A model generated the notes under the pieces. It did not search any database. It had not been told where the DNA came from and saw only the letters and a list, made by a program, of their open reading frames with translations. From positions 10,540,001 through 10,604,000 of the forward strand of contig OV277858.1 in the NCBI GenBank assembly GCA_922989275.2: 64,000 nt of DNA, in the 5' to 3' direction. Source of the stretch: Gari tellinella (taxonomy: Eukaryota > Mollusca > Bivalvia > Cardiida > Psammobiidae). This document shows, piece by piece, positions 1 through 11,087 of the stretch. Made by a program: the position numbers and the translations under genes. The first letter of the stretch is position 1. Every line of letters starts with the position of its first letter.

Positions 1-82
1 GTCTGCAATATTGTCTATTGTTCTTCTCAAGTCACATATTTGACATTTTGACAGAAAAAAAACAACAACATAACTGCGAGTG

Positions 83-148
83 ATAAACAGCTTGAATCAA
101 GATCAGACGCCGCGTTACGCTGCATCTGATTTGAATTCAAGCTGTTTG
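83..148. repeat. Hairpin repeat, GATCAGACGC family, copy 1
   Basis: Imperfect palindrome. The left arm runs from AAACAGCTTGAAT into GATCAGACGC, and the right arm reads back GCATCTGATTTGAATTC then AAGCTGTTT. The same motif (GATCAGACGCC and its complement, flanked by the CAAACTGTTTGCAA type sequence) recurs near 3,451, 4,481, 10,737, 13,112 and 14,506, so this is a dispersed foldback/MITE-like family rather than a local regulatory hairpin. No coding potential. Confidence 0.7.
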
Positions 149-403
149 CGATGTAAACCAGTTGTCCTCCCTACAACAACTCCCGCCGAACAACACACAT
201 AATATTACATCCACTTGTCTTTGATGCATTGGAAAAAGACATGTACAAAGGTGCATCGATAACTTGTAGACAATTCGTGCTACGAACATATTCGGGTTTC
301 CAGTCTTGTGTTTTAGCCATTGCGCGTATAGATATAGAATACACATATCGTCTCTATATGACCCTTCAACGTCGTGGTGCGTTAAACCCAGCACAATCAA
401 GCA

Positions 404-607
404 AAAGAAAGTAGTAGTAGCAGTAGCAGCGATAGTAGTAATAAGAAGTAGCAGCAGTAGGGGTTGTGCAGCAGCTACAGTATTAGCAATACAAGTAGTA
501 TCAGCAGTAACAACAATAGCAGAAGTAGTAGCAGCATCACAAACAGCAATAACATTTGTAGTAGAAGCAGCAGCAGCAGCAGCAGTAACGGCAACTATTG
601 AGCTGAA
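404..607. repeat. AGY trinucleotide low-complexity tract
   Basis: About 200 bp made almost wholly of AGT/AGC triplets (GTAGTAGCAGTAGCAGC pattern, ending in a run of five AGC). The open frames through it encode only Ala/Val or Ser-type low-complexity runs and have no recognisable domain, so I treat it as a degenerate microsatellite, not a gene. Positions 149-403 before it and 608-773 after it show nothing recognisable. Confidence 0.85.
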
Positions 608-773
608 AGTGGGGGCTTAATTTCCCTACGGGGGTCATTCCTCTGCGTGAGGGGGTCATTTTACTACGAGTCGATGGGGTCCTTTTTATACGATCTGGAG
701 TCATCTCTCTACGTATACATGTAGTAGAAAGACCCGAGTCGTTTTGCAGGGGCGTGTCATTCTACTGCGTTAC

Positions 774-1535
774 ACCGGTTAGTCTCGGTGTAACCCCAGT
801 AGTCGCCGGTGGTGTCCCGGTGACTACCGGTATAGTCCCGTTCTATCCCTATTGTTCACCTGTGACGCGCCGACACTACCCGGTGTTCACCGGAAAGCAC
901 ATAAACCGGGGCGAACGTGGTTCAACATAAACTCTCTTCTGTCTCTCGGGGTAAATGATATGAAATGCAAACGCAGTGCAATATAATGTAGTAGATTGTT
1001 GAAACAGTTTACCCGGCGTTTGATCTGATCCCATACTGTGTGTAGTGGACATTAAGACTTTAGCATGAAGTCATTTTTTTAGAAGTAATAACTTCGTGTT
1101 CTTTATCAGATTTTCCCTATACAATAGAGGAGACAATATTATTTCTTATTCAAACTCAGTCGGAACGCAAACATCAAAATAAAATCAAGAACATTGTATC
1201 TTTAAAATTGGGTGATCAATTTCCATGCTCGCCAAAACCCCGGTTTTTCCGCGGTAGAGACACGGGCCTGCCCCGGATGTGTCGGTAAATCTCCGGTATT
1301 CCCCGGATTAAGTCGGTTCTGGTTATCCGTTCCGGTGACACCCGGTTGTATTAAACATTTTAAGCATCCAGGGCAGCTTGCCGGTGCGACCCGGTGAAGA
1401 CAATTCATCCCGGATCCTCCTGGTTATCCACAGTGCCGCCAATGTTGTACTGCCGGTGACCCTCGGCGACTGCCGGTGCACTGAACCGGAACCCACCTGG
1501 GGCCCATTCCGGGATAGTGAGAATGGGGTTTTAAA
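774..1535 (+). repeat. CCGG-dense dispersed repeat, copy 1
   Basis: Rich in CCGG, ACCGG and CCGGTG words against an AT-rich background. It matches in the same order and orientation the sequence at 26,880-27,547 joined to 28,486-28,870, and in reverse the sequence at 62,420-63,480. Shared landmarks include ACATAAACCGGGGCG, TCTCTCGGGGTA, CCCTATACAATAGAG, CCCGGTTGTATTAAACATTT and GTGAGA near the end. Short open frames inside are not conserved between copies. This is a mid-size interspersed element of unknown class. Confidence 0.75.
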
Positions 1536-2577
1536 AAGGTTAAAGTGTATGCCTGATTTAAGCGCCTCATTCATAGCCCCATATTGTCGTTGGCTTTAAT
1601 GTTGTTTTCGGGTCGCTGTCATAGTTATAAAGTCAATTTTCTATACATTGCGCAAATTTCAGAAAGTATGGAATTTTTCCTACAACCCAAAAATTTCAAA
1701 AATAATTTTGAAAATTTGGAATTCGGTGGCATTGTTTTACATATTTAATTATAGGGGAATACCAATCGAATGACGTTGATGACACACTATTAATGTTAGG
1801 GGAGCCAAACAACACAACAAATTGCAATAGCTATAAATCCAAAACGCATAAGCATATAGTAATATAAATAATATGTACATGAACGTGTAGATCTATCCAA
1901 GTACTACAAGGTATGCGTATTTAAAAAGACTAATGATCGGTCCCATGGTCGTGCCGACTCGTGTGGTACACAATTGTTCCGTATCGTGCGATCGTCCGTC
2001 CATGTGTCGGCATGGGTCGATTTTTTAATCAAACAGAAAGTAAAATGAACGTGAGAGGATGGAAAGCACGGAGGATCTCATATTGGACTCCGCTTTGTGG
2101 AGGCTGGTCTGGATCGATAGTACATATACTTGCAAAGGAGAGATCATCGCCAGCTGCTTCCATCGTTGTTATTTTTCTGCTAGTTATTCCCGAACAATAC
2201 TGGACTCGCCTTTTGTTTTACGGCGTTAGCCAGAACAACATATATATGACAAAATTACTTAACCTTGCAACACCAAGTATAGTTCCGACTTGCAATGGAG
2301 AGAAATAACGATGTATAATTGACTTTCAGACAGAACCTACTAGATAGAGAGGACACTTTTAAGACGAACGAGTAACTCTATTTGGCTCGTATATGACGAT
2401 TTGTATTGGAAATCTAACACTGGCTCAATAAAGATAGTGGTAAATTTATTATATTAAATTAATACGCAAACTTATAAACTATCGAAATACACGTTTAAGA
2501 CTTTTCCTCAGTCCATTGATTGATCTCCCCCCCCCCCCCCCCAATGGTCTCGATAGTTTGAGAATTTAACTTTCAAA
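1536..2577. other. No gene recognised; contains poly-C tract
   Basis: AT-rich anonymous sequence. A 115-codon frame at 1,961-2,308 (+) has no recognisable domain or convincing coding character. A run of 16 C lies at 2,527-2,542. Confidence 0.6.
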
Positions 2578-3450
2578 GCATGCATCATAAGCTATACCAA
2601 TCTCAGTTTACCTGGTGAGACCCAGATTATACTCATGTTCTATTGATTTTCAATGGTTATTTCTAACCAAACTATCAAATATAAAAGTCGGGTCTCACAT
2701 GTGAAGCTCCAATGGTTATTTGCTACCTGCATGTCCACAAGACCCATGCTTTTTGCAAGGAAATTGTCTGGCAAGGTGTTATGATCGAAAGGTCGTCAGG
2801 AGATGTCTTTAACCAATTATCATTTCCCTCGGTCGTTTTACCATTTGCACGAACATACCGTGCAACAAGTGGGCTTGGACATGTAGTATAAATTTCTTTT
2901 TTTTATTATTTGTTAAAGTTATATATAGTGTATGTTTTATGCAAAAATGAATTTAATTTAATTGATTGCTCGAAATCAACTAATTAAATAACTCATGCTT
3001 GTCATCTACGATCGGGGGCGGGCATTATATAATGTTGTAAAAACATGTATCCCAATCCCCTGCATGTATATTATATGCAATAAATATGTTTAAACTAAAC
3101 TCAGGAGAGTACTCAGCTAGTTAGGTAAGCGCTGTATTTCCTGTACTTATCAGTAAATTTGGTAACATTTTAATCATTAAATACATTGAGTTAAATAAAT
3201 ATTTGAGCTTTATCAGTTTAGTCCATCTAAAGTTTAAGGATATAGTTCATTTCCGTCCCTTTTATAATCAAACCAAAGACCAGTAGCGTGTTCAGTAAAG
3301 AAATGGCCATCGATTGAAAGTTGGCTACCGGTCTTAAATACAGTGGAGAAAACGTTATTATTTCGTTCACACGGAAACGCATCGCAATGAAATATAGAAA
3401 TGACAACATTTTGACAATTCAGACTACCAGTTTTAATCTGAGTGGTAATC

Positions 3451-3506
3451 AGTTTGGAGCCTGATCAGACGCCGGATAACTCGACGTCTGATCTGGCTCC
3501 AAACTG
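3451..3506. repeat. Hairpin repeat, GATCAGACGC family, copy 2
   Basis: Near-perfect foldback: AGTTTGGAGCCTGATCAGAC pairs with GTCTGATCTGGCTCCAAACT across a short loop. Same family as 83-148 and 13,112-13,172; the right side continues into TGTTTGCAATG, common to the family. Confidence 0.75.
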
Positions 3507-3866
3507 TTTGCAATGAAAACAAATGTTTAAGCGTATCCGGAGTTATTTGGAAAGAAAACGTTTACTCTGCACGCTGCACACGGGGCACAAACTGCTAACC
3601 TAAACAGCAAAATAATTGTAATTGAACGTTACTGTTGTATAAGTTGACTGGGGCGAGGTTCTCCAGCCTAGCGTGAAGTCTAACATTATAGACCGGCGTC
3701 TGATCCGGCTCAAAACTGTTTGCAATGGAAATAATAGATTAATCGTATCCGGGGCTATTTGGAAGGAAAACGTTATCTCTAATGTATACTCTGTACGCTG
3801 CACACGGGGCACAAACTGCTAACATAAACAGCACATAATGATAATTGAACACGCTACAGTTGTGTA
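3486..3866 (+). repeat. Two-copy direct tandem duplication (about 208 bp period)
   Basis: The unit starting near 3,486 is repeated from about 3,695. Both read TCTGATC(T/C)GGCTC, CTGTTTGCAATG, CGTATCCGG, TATTTGGAA, ACGCTGCACACGGGGCACAA, ACTGCTAAC and AATTGAAC in order. The copies differ by scattered substitutions and a small insertion. Confidence 0.75.
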
Positions 3867-4480
3867 TTTAAAGACATGTCATGGTCTCTTTTCGGTGATA
3901 ACGCATATACAGGCAGACCCCTTGCAAAAATAATGCGTTTTGTCCATACCTGTAATACTGTGAATCATTGAAGCGTCTCATGCGAGGCTCAACTGTTATA
4001 TTGGATAGTTTGGTTAGAAATAACTTGAGTATGTGTATGTCTGGGCCTCACTAGGCCAATTTAGATTGATATAGCATGCGCTTCTTAATTTTAAGTTATT
4101 TTCACGCCTATTGTTCTCAATAGGCGTGTGTGTTTGGGGGAGGTGGTGGGGGTTCCATCAGAGGGCTGAGGCAATGTCTTTAAACTTATTCAATGCTATA
4201 TTGTCGTCTGCTTTTAAATTGCCATCTACATTTATTTTCAAACGCAAAATTTCGGCACTTTGACTGCACAAATGGTGTTACATGTACCAGTGTCATCAGT
4301 TTAGATCCCGCTCAAATGCTGAGTTACTGGGTATTTATTATTCATTCAAACTGTTTGCAAATGCTGGTTAGCCCGTATTATGCTCAATTGTCGTATGCTT
4401 CAAAACGTTCCTCTGCTAAGAAAGTTAAAACCTGTTTTCTTGCTTTTCAAATTGCAGGAATTTGAATAACAGGTGCTAAA

Positions 4481-4540
4481 AAATTTGATTCTAGATCAGG
4501 CGTCGCGTTTCGCGGCGTCTGATCTGAATCCAAATATTTT
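4481..4540. repeat. Hairpin repeat, GATCAGACGC family, copy 3
   Basis: Palindrome centred on GCGTCGCGTTTCGCGGCGTC, with outer arms AAATTTGATTCTAGATCAGG and CTGATCTGAATCCAAATATT. Confidence 0.7.
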
Positions 4541-5564
4541 GCAACTTCTGTAATGGGTTGAGATCCAGCGTTGACAATTCCTTCGTTGATTGATGAGTCC
4601 CAGGAGTAAGCAAGGATAACGAGGCGTCTCTAAGGTTCTTTCTTATCAACAGCGCTTCTTAGGGCCACACCCGCCGATGTTGGTCAGGTGCTTAGCCATT
4701 GGCCAAGCTTGCCCTCTGACTGAGCATCTGTGCTTCTCCCACGACGTGCACGTCTTGACTACCAGCTTGTTTGCTAACCAACTCATGTTAATGTCTCAGA
4801 TAAATGACTTACTAGTAAACATGTTCGCGAAAGTGTTTGCGAATTCCATTGATTAACTTATCATGATGACTTAATATTTGAGAAATGTTATATGAAACAT
4901 AGACCTGTTTGCAAACACTTAGTTGGTAAGTGGTGGCTGATATAATTATGCCACCATTAGATCCACACTTACCTCTCCCAAAAAAATTGAATTACCAATC
5001 TTGCTAATCCTCAGTATGCTATCCCCAAATGACAGGTCAACACATTTGACGCAGATATAAATTAAACAAGCCCATTTTAAAGGATGTAGCCGCTTTGGAT
5101 ATATTCCCATCTTAATTAGATGTACTCTAGTCTGATCAGAATCTAAACAGTTTTTTTCATGTATCGTTTTTCTGTAAAATTATGACCCCTTGCAAGAAGA
5201 TTGTTATAATTATCCGATTTTTCTGACTTGGCCAAGGTATTTTAAGAACAGCATAGTTTATAATGGTAAATATGTAACAGGGTAACATCGGATATATATT
5301 CGTACACGTTCCTACTTAAGATAAGCATGACCCTCGTGCAGCATATAGCAGGTTATAAGATATATACAATAGTATATGCTACATAAAACTGTTCAATAAC
5401 GGGGCATATATAAATAGTCTTGTAGTGTGGGGCATTTTAAATATATACAACAGACATTTGTGCAAAAAAGGGGCATATATATATAGGTTAAATTATATAC
5501 AGTTTCCGGGAAAAATGGAACCCCATATTGTGGTTTCATGTAGGGTCCCCGTATCTGACCCAGT
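4541..5564. other. No gene recognised
   Basis: About 1 kb of AT-rich sequence without convincing reading frames. A weak hammerhead-ribozyme-like string near 4,590-4,640 is discussed under rejected items. Short degenerate duplications around GGGGCATATATA occur at 5,400-5,490. Confidence 0.5.
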
Positions 5565-6079
5565 GTATATATATATATATATATATATGAATTAAAAAAA
5601 TAAATGATGTATTATAGGCTTTAAAAACACAATTTTATTTCTTCAAACAATGCGCGACGCGTTTCACTATAATTCATCAGGCGCTATACAATTGTTTATG
5701 ACGTCATGACGTTGTTGTCATGATATCGACGTCCTCACTTCCTGTTGACGTACATCTAACATAAATAACTGTGTTTTATTAAAGGGAGATAATTATTGAG
5801 AATTAAGAATAGGTTTAAATTTAGCTATGAAATATTCTTCTTTTGCTAGCCTAGCTGAAACACTATTTGTCTTTAATTTAAAAAAACACAGTTATTTATC
5901 TTAGATGTACGTCAACAGGAAGTGACGACGTCGATATCATGACAACAACGTCATGACGTCATAAACAATTGTATAGCGCCTGATGAATTATAGTGAAACG
6001 CGTCGCGCATTGTTTGAAGAAATAAAATTGTGTTTTTAAAGCCTATAATACATCATTTATTTTTTTAATTCATATATAT
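5565..6079. mobile_element. Foldback element with about 200 bp arms in a TA microsatellite
   Basis: The arms 5,580-5,783 and 5,871-6,079 are reverse complements with only a handful of differences, for example GTCCTCACTT against GTCGTCACTT and CTAACATAAA against CTAAGATAAA. An 87 bp loop (5,784-5,870) separates them. The element sits directly in a TA run (5,565-5,588 on the left, TATATATA on the right), so a TA-type target duplication cannot be resolved. Arms contain CGCGACGCGTTTCACTATAA and TATGACGTCATGACG. No open frame, so it is a non-autonomous MITE/foldback. High arm identity implies a recent origin or gene conversion between arms. Confidence 0.85.
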
Positions 6080-6121
6080 ACAGCTTTTCCCGGTAGTTTC
6101 CGGCATCACGCCGACATTATT

Positions 6122-6460
6122 TATTATATATATATATATATATATATATAATGACGACATTAAGGTGACCAGTTATCCTTTAAAATGGGGGTTAAGGCGA
6201 CCGGCAGTTTAGGGTGACCAAAAGCGGTCTCCTTAATATTTTGACATTAAATTTCAGGGGTTAAAAATTTTGCAAGAGCGTCGAAATTTTGCAAACACCT
6301 TAAAAACAGTCCTCTTACTCATATGGAATTAACTTTTCTGGTCTGAAAAGATAAAGAAAATAAAAAAAATAACTTGAAATCTTGATCGCGTATATTTTGA
6401 AGTCCCTAAAATAAGTGTTTAAGGCGACCAACGTAAAACCTGATTTATTTCAGAATTTTA
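6122..6460. repeat. TA microsatellite and TCTCCTTAA/GGTGACC repeat relic
   Basis: A TA run of about 28 bp is followed by repeated words AAGGTGACC, AAGGCGACC, GGTCTCCTTAA and AAGGCGACCAACG. These also characterise the central spacer repeat at 44,348-45,310, so this is a degenerate relative. Confidence 0.5.
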
Positions 6461-7556
6461 CTATATATTGATACTTTCAAAGTTGTACTTTTGTTTAATT
6501 GTCCGTCTGAGGTAGTGTGACGATGCTTGTCCGTTTTCTGCTGAAAATAAAGAAACGCTGAAGTGAACGCAAAAGAGGTAATTAAAGGTCAAATTGACAT
6601 AAACACTGTAAATCGTTATTGTCACCATATAGTCCGATGTTTTTCTAAGCGTCGTGCATGCTTAATTCGTTCCATTTATGGAATATACGCTTGAAATAGT
6701 TAATAACACGACGCGGTAATCAAGGTTTTTCGTTCACAACGATCAATTCCTATAAATGACTGCATAATTTCGCCTGAAATTAATGTATCTGGCAAGATTA
6801 ATACTTAAATGGCATCTTTGCAAGAGAATCACATTAAAAATATCGTATATCAATGAAATTTTCTGGATTTCAAGTGGTTAATAAGGTTACAGAGTCTAAC
6901 AGAGAGTGTTTCAGGTTCTCTGACGACAGGTAATAACTGGTTACAGGTTGTTATCGACATTTTTGTTTTGTTTGAGAGAGAATGGATCTAAAAAGCATGT
7001 ATTGCAAGAGGTCCTTTATCTTTTACAATGCTTTAAGCTGTCACATGTCTTTTATACAATCAATTTGCCTTCGTTTTAGCGGTTGTAAATGAGATTTACT
7101 GTCATTATTACGTAATATGAAATAAGGCATGGCCTTCAATGGGATTTACCCATGATTGTTTTTAAAATCTGGAAACAGAATTAAGAATATACATATGTAA
7201 TATTTGTAAATAGAGGCTACTCAGCCCAAATAGAAATTACGCACTTTTGTATTCTAAACTATCAGCGTCACATATATACATACTGTAATTTTTTTTGTTT
7301 ATGGAAGGTGAAATGCGACATGACATCATTGTGGCTAAATAACTGGCACATTGTAGAGAAAAAAATGTCTATAACTCTTTTGTCTGAAAACAGCATTTTT
7401 GATTTGAAATGTGTTTCATAGAAGAAAAACAATGGTGCTCATATTCAGCAGCTAGAACTTTTTCTTAAAGGAAATAAAATCACATTAGACTGTCATTCAT
7501 CGCAATATTCACTGCGTTATCAAGACTAGAAAGTATTATCAACATTTAATTAAATA
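6461..7556. other. No gene recognised
   Basis: About 1.1 kb of AT-rich sequence with frequent stops in all frames and no recognised repeat structure. Confidence 0.5.
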
Positions 7557-8215
7557 GGTCAAAGGTTAAGGTCAAGATCACAGTCAAATACATTTGTATA
7601 GTTGGAAAGGTCTTGACATAAGATATATATGAAAGGCCTAGCCAATGGTTCAAATGTTATAACTATTTAAATATATTTACGAAAGTAAGTGAAAGGTCGA
7701 GGTCACAAGGTCAAAGAGAGTTATACGGTTAGAAAAGTCTTGACACAGGGAAAATAATTGCCAAATTTAAGAGGCCCAGTTGAAATAATCAAGAGCCAAG
7801 GTTATGGTTTTTGATTAAATTTTGATTAAATGGGTCAAAGGTCAAGGTCACATGGTCAAAAAGGGTTGTTTGGCTGGAAAGGTCTTGATTCAAGAGATAT
7901 ACATACGAAAAATGAAAGCCCTAGGCCTAATGGTTTAAATGTTATAGACATTTAAAGAATTTTACAAAAGTAGGTCAAGGCCACAAGGTCTAAAAGGTTT
8001 GTATGGTTGGAAAGGTCTTGCCACTGGGAAGACATATGCCAAGTATAAAAGGCACATGTGCAATAATGCAAGAGATAGAGCTAAGGTTAAGGTTTTTGGC
8101 ACAGACATACAGACAGACAAACAAAAAAATAAACAGACAGGACAAAAACTATATTATGATTGTTTGTTTGTTTGTCCATTAGTATATGCCCGCGAATCAT
8201 AGATTCTGGGGGCAT
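7557..8215 (+). mobile_element. HINE/pearl-like tandem element, about 140 bp units
   Basis: Four diverged units begin near 7,557, 7,695, 7,831 and 7,974. Each carries GGTCAAGGTCACA, GGAAAGGTCTTG and, in most, AATGGTT(C/T)AAATGTTATA. The array is followed by a CAGACAGACAAAC microsatellite and a terminal hairpin, TATGCCC...GGGGGCATA, at 8,183-8,213. Tandem core, microsatellite and hairpin end match the architecture of the elements between 29 and 61 kb. The frame at 7,999-8,202 merely crosses the last unit. Confidence 0.6.
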
Positions 8216-8515
8216 AAAAAGTATCAAATGGTCATTGCCAAGATATCTGTTCAAGATATACTTTTATCTTTCTCTATGATGTGATGAAGAATCTGTATCA
8301 TATCATGCATTGTCAGATCTGTCTAGTAGTTACAGACAGTTTACTGACAATACCATTTCGAGAATGTTCATAATATGATAACAAAACAATGTCTTGACAG
8401 CAGTTTTAAGGGTGTATCAAAGTCATAAGTGATTTTTTCAAAGTATCAAACATTTTTTCTATCATTGTTTTTTTGGAAGAGCTGTTTATGATGAATGAAA
8501 AAAATATATGAGCCG

Positions 8516-9221
8516 TTCCATGACAAAACCTGTATTAGCGACGTTGCCTATATAATGACGTAACGATCGATCAAAGTTTGACGTCATGTTTTCAACTTTT
8601 TCCAACCATCAACCAGGAAGTAGATTTGTGTTTACAATATTATTTGGATCTATAACGTTGAGTCGTAAAGAGTAAAATAGATAGTGATCTTCAGGTAAGA
8701 AAGTTATTTCTATATTCACTTGATAAAGATCTTATGGACTAAATCCGAGTGTTTTAAAGCGAGATTTAGCCAGCCATGTGTTGTGTTTATGCATGCCGCC
8801 ATATTTATAAATAAAATGACCTCTGTCTATTCCAGATTGTTTTTTATCCTGTAGATCTACCTTTTAAAGCTTTTTAAACAGATTTATTGTTAGATAATGT
8901 TAAAACTCATAACGTTTGACGCTTGTATAGACATAGAGAAACTGATTAGATCTAAGATGCATAGTCTTTGTATAGTTTGCTACGTGTATAAACCTCTTAT
9001 TGACTAGGTCGATCACGAATATGGTGGATCTAGATCGATCTTCAAATGTAATCATTTTATAAATATAATATTTGGATATGTGCGTGATTAATACTGATTA
9101 TGTATTTATTCATAATTGTTGAAGATCTTAAAAAAAAAAAAAAGTAGATTCTATGGAGCTGTGTGTATTAGGGGTTAATTATTTATATACGTAAACGCGA
9201 CACTTAATGATGTGAACTTAG
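8516..9221. other. Internal transposon sequence, no gene recognised
   Basis: This segment lies between the conserved left terminus and the first coding exon. It is absent from the 930 bp derivative. It could contain the promoter or a 5' exon of the transposase gene, but I cannot identify either. Confidence 0.4.
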
Positions 9222-9293
9222 TCGTGGCGCAGTCGGTAGCGTGCTCGTCTTTTGAAGACTGAGGTTCCTGGTTCGAACCTCACCAGTATCTCC
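9222..9293 (+). tRNA. tRNA-like sequence (probably pseudo-tRNA or SINE head)
   Basis: Contains a good Pol III A box (TGGCGCAGTCGG) and B box (GGTTCGAACC) at tRNA spacing, and a run of eight T (9,294-9,301) just downstream resembling a Pol III terminator. The anticodon-loop region is CTTTTGAAG. The T-arm and acceptor stem do not pair well when folded by eye, so a functional tRNA is doubtful. It lies inside the TTAA transposon. No SINE body or tail follows. Confidence 0.3.
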
Positions 9294-10736
9294 TTTTTTT
9301 TAAATCAGAATCTACAGATCTACTTTTAGCATGGCTCAATTGTAAAATTAGAATTAAACCTAGATGCTAAAAGAGTAAAACAGTGTAGATCCAAGTCCAG
9401 TCTACCATATTTACAATTCCGTAGATCTGAATGCTTTCTTGAAATTAGATTGAATTTTTAATAGATATGATCCATCTCTGTTAGCAATCCAAATCCAAAC
9501 CAGATCTATTTCTTAGTGCTTCTTTGTTGCTTGCAGGAACTCGAGAGTCTTCTATCAGACCATTTTGGTAGGACGCCGTCAGCAACTCCTTGCGGTTTTC
9601 AAGAGAGCGATACATTTTTAAATGAGCCGGGACCAGAAAGCGATTCGTCGGACGACGAGTTTGACAGAGCAACTGTAATGTCAGTAGTAGATAACAGGGT
9701 TCAGGAATTCATTATAGATGAACACAATGATGGTACACCAGACATACATGTGATATCTCCCGATATGGTCGGGAGCTCCCGAAATTAGACCTCTATTCAC
9801 GATCTCCCGGTCGGGAGACGAAATCTCCTGATATTTCATGAAACCAGGTTCATTTTTTTCAATATGAACTTTTATATAATTTTCCTCGTTCGCCGACTCT
9901 TAAAATATTAAAATTGGCCTCAGAGGTCTCTGGCTAATCCATCACGCTTATCACCAAACGCTACTGATGCGTGTAAACACGTTACGCTATTGTTGGTAGT
10001 TTGAGAGTGTAGCACTATACATGGCATGTATATGGCAGGCTGCCAAACAATGTTTGACCACACGCGCCTAGTGGGGTTTGACATACATGCTTTTGATGTA
10101 TTGTAGATCTAATTGGTTATCAAAAAAAGTGATTGACAGGTTCGCCCCGAATCGGAGACCTAGCAACGACAAATTTTAGAAGCGGTGGTGCGAAGGATAA
10201 AGATCTATGTCGCCGATACGGGTCGGATTAAAATCAGATAATTCTCCGTAAGTTCTGGACAAGCACACATTTTATATGAAAGCTGATCAGAATTTAACAT
10301 TTATGAATTGATATCCACCACATAATACTTTGAATATTCACGTAACAGAAAAATACTTCGAAAATTATACCGTTTCAAAATGACGGGGCGCCTTAATATT
10401 TGCTACGGGAATCACGCATATTGTGTTAGTCTAAAAAGTTTTCCCCAGCATCGTTTTCTAACAATCAATTAAAATTAAACATTGGACCTAAATTCTTCTG
10501 TTTGTTACATACGATTTGTCAAATGTATAATTATTAAGTTAGATTTTACAACCAATTACGCTCGTAAAATTGATTTGCAATCAGTTTTCGCGGTAGAAAA
10601 ATCTAGACGCGTTATTTCGTTGTTAAAACCACGCCCACTTTACGGCGCTAGTAAATGTCGTCTGCAGACTTTGTCTGCAACAATTCTCTGAGTTAATCTT
10701 TGTGTATTTTCTTTCAGAAAGTGTCAAACTTTTTGT

Positions 10737-10790
10737 ATCTAGACAAGATGATGCGGCGTCTCATCTGGATCCATACTGTCTGCAAACTTT
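10737..10790. repeat. Partial GATCAGACGC-family repeat
   Basis: One half of the hairpin family survives (GATGCGGCGTCTCATCTGG, then ATACTGTCTGCAAAC). It lies inside the hAT-like element. Confidence 0.5.
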
Positions 10791-11018
10791 AATTATAATA
10801 ACAGATTGTTAAGTTGCTAACTCTTTCTAGATCTACTCCATAGATAGAAATCTAGACAATTTGAACAGAGACAGCACTTGCTATACACTGTCTCTGATTT
10901 GAACTACTTCATTCATTCTCTCAAGAAAATAGATATAGTTCCAGTTTATCTTTACTAGTCATGAACAATATAAGAACCATAAGAAATAGTTCTTATATCC
11001 TAGCATATGGTAGATCTA

Positions 11019-11087
11019 GCTTAAAGCAGGCTTAAGCTTTTACTGAAGCAGAATTCTCCTGAAGAGTATCCTGCTTTACTTTCAGCC
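11019..11087. repeat. Hairpin repeat, AAAGCAGG family, degenerate copy
   Basis: GCTTAAAGCAGGCTTAAGCT on the left and CCTGCTTTACTTTCAGCCT on the right match the hairpin family best preserved at 60,955-61,028. Confidence 0.6.

Larger units (their letters stand above)
2578..4079. mobile_element. 1.5 kb segment flanked by diverged inverted repeats
   Basis: The left flank (2,578 to about 2,775) and the right flank (about 3,898-4,079) are inverted copies. Both contain GCATGC followed by a CCAATCT/TCAATCT word, GTGAG(A/G)CCCAGA, the shared TTATTTCTAACCAAACTATC and a TTTTTGCAAGG word in the same order. The arms are clearly diverged, with small indels. The interior holds a hairpin repeat and a tandem duplication and no coding region. 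Probably an old non-autonomous DNA element or an inverted duplication; I see no clear target-site duplication. Confidence 0.5.

Noticed and set aside
306..620. 104-codon frame rich in Ala and Val
   Set aside because: It is produced entirely by the AGY trinucleotide tract; no domain.
1961..2308. 115-codon frame on the plus strand
   Set aside because: Composition and lack of any recognisable motif suggest chance; no second copy to test.
4590..4640. Hammerhead-ribozyme-like string (TTGATGAGTCCCAGGAG ... GGATAACGAGGCGTC)
   Set aside because: The core CTGATGA is altered at the first base and the GAAA strand reads GATAAC, and stems do not pair convincingly by eye. At best a relic; a covariance-model search would be needed to support it.
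404..8215. CRISPR-like arrays among the short repeats
   Set aside because: Repeat units are contiguous tandem or hairpin repeats without regular unique spacers, in a eukaryotic context.
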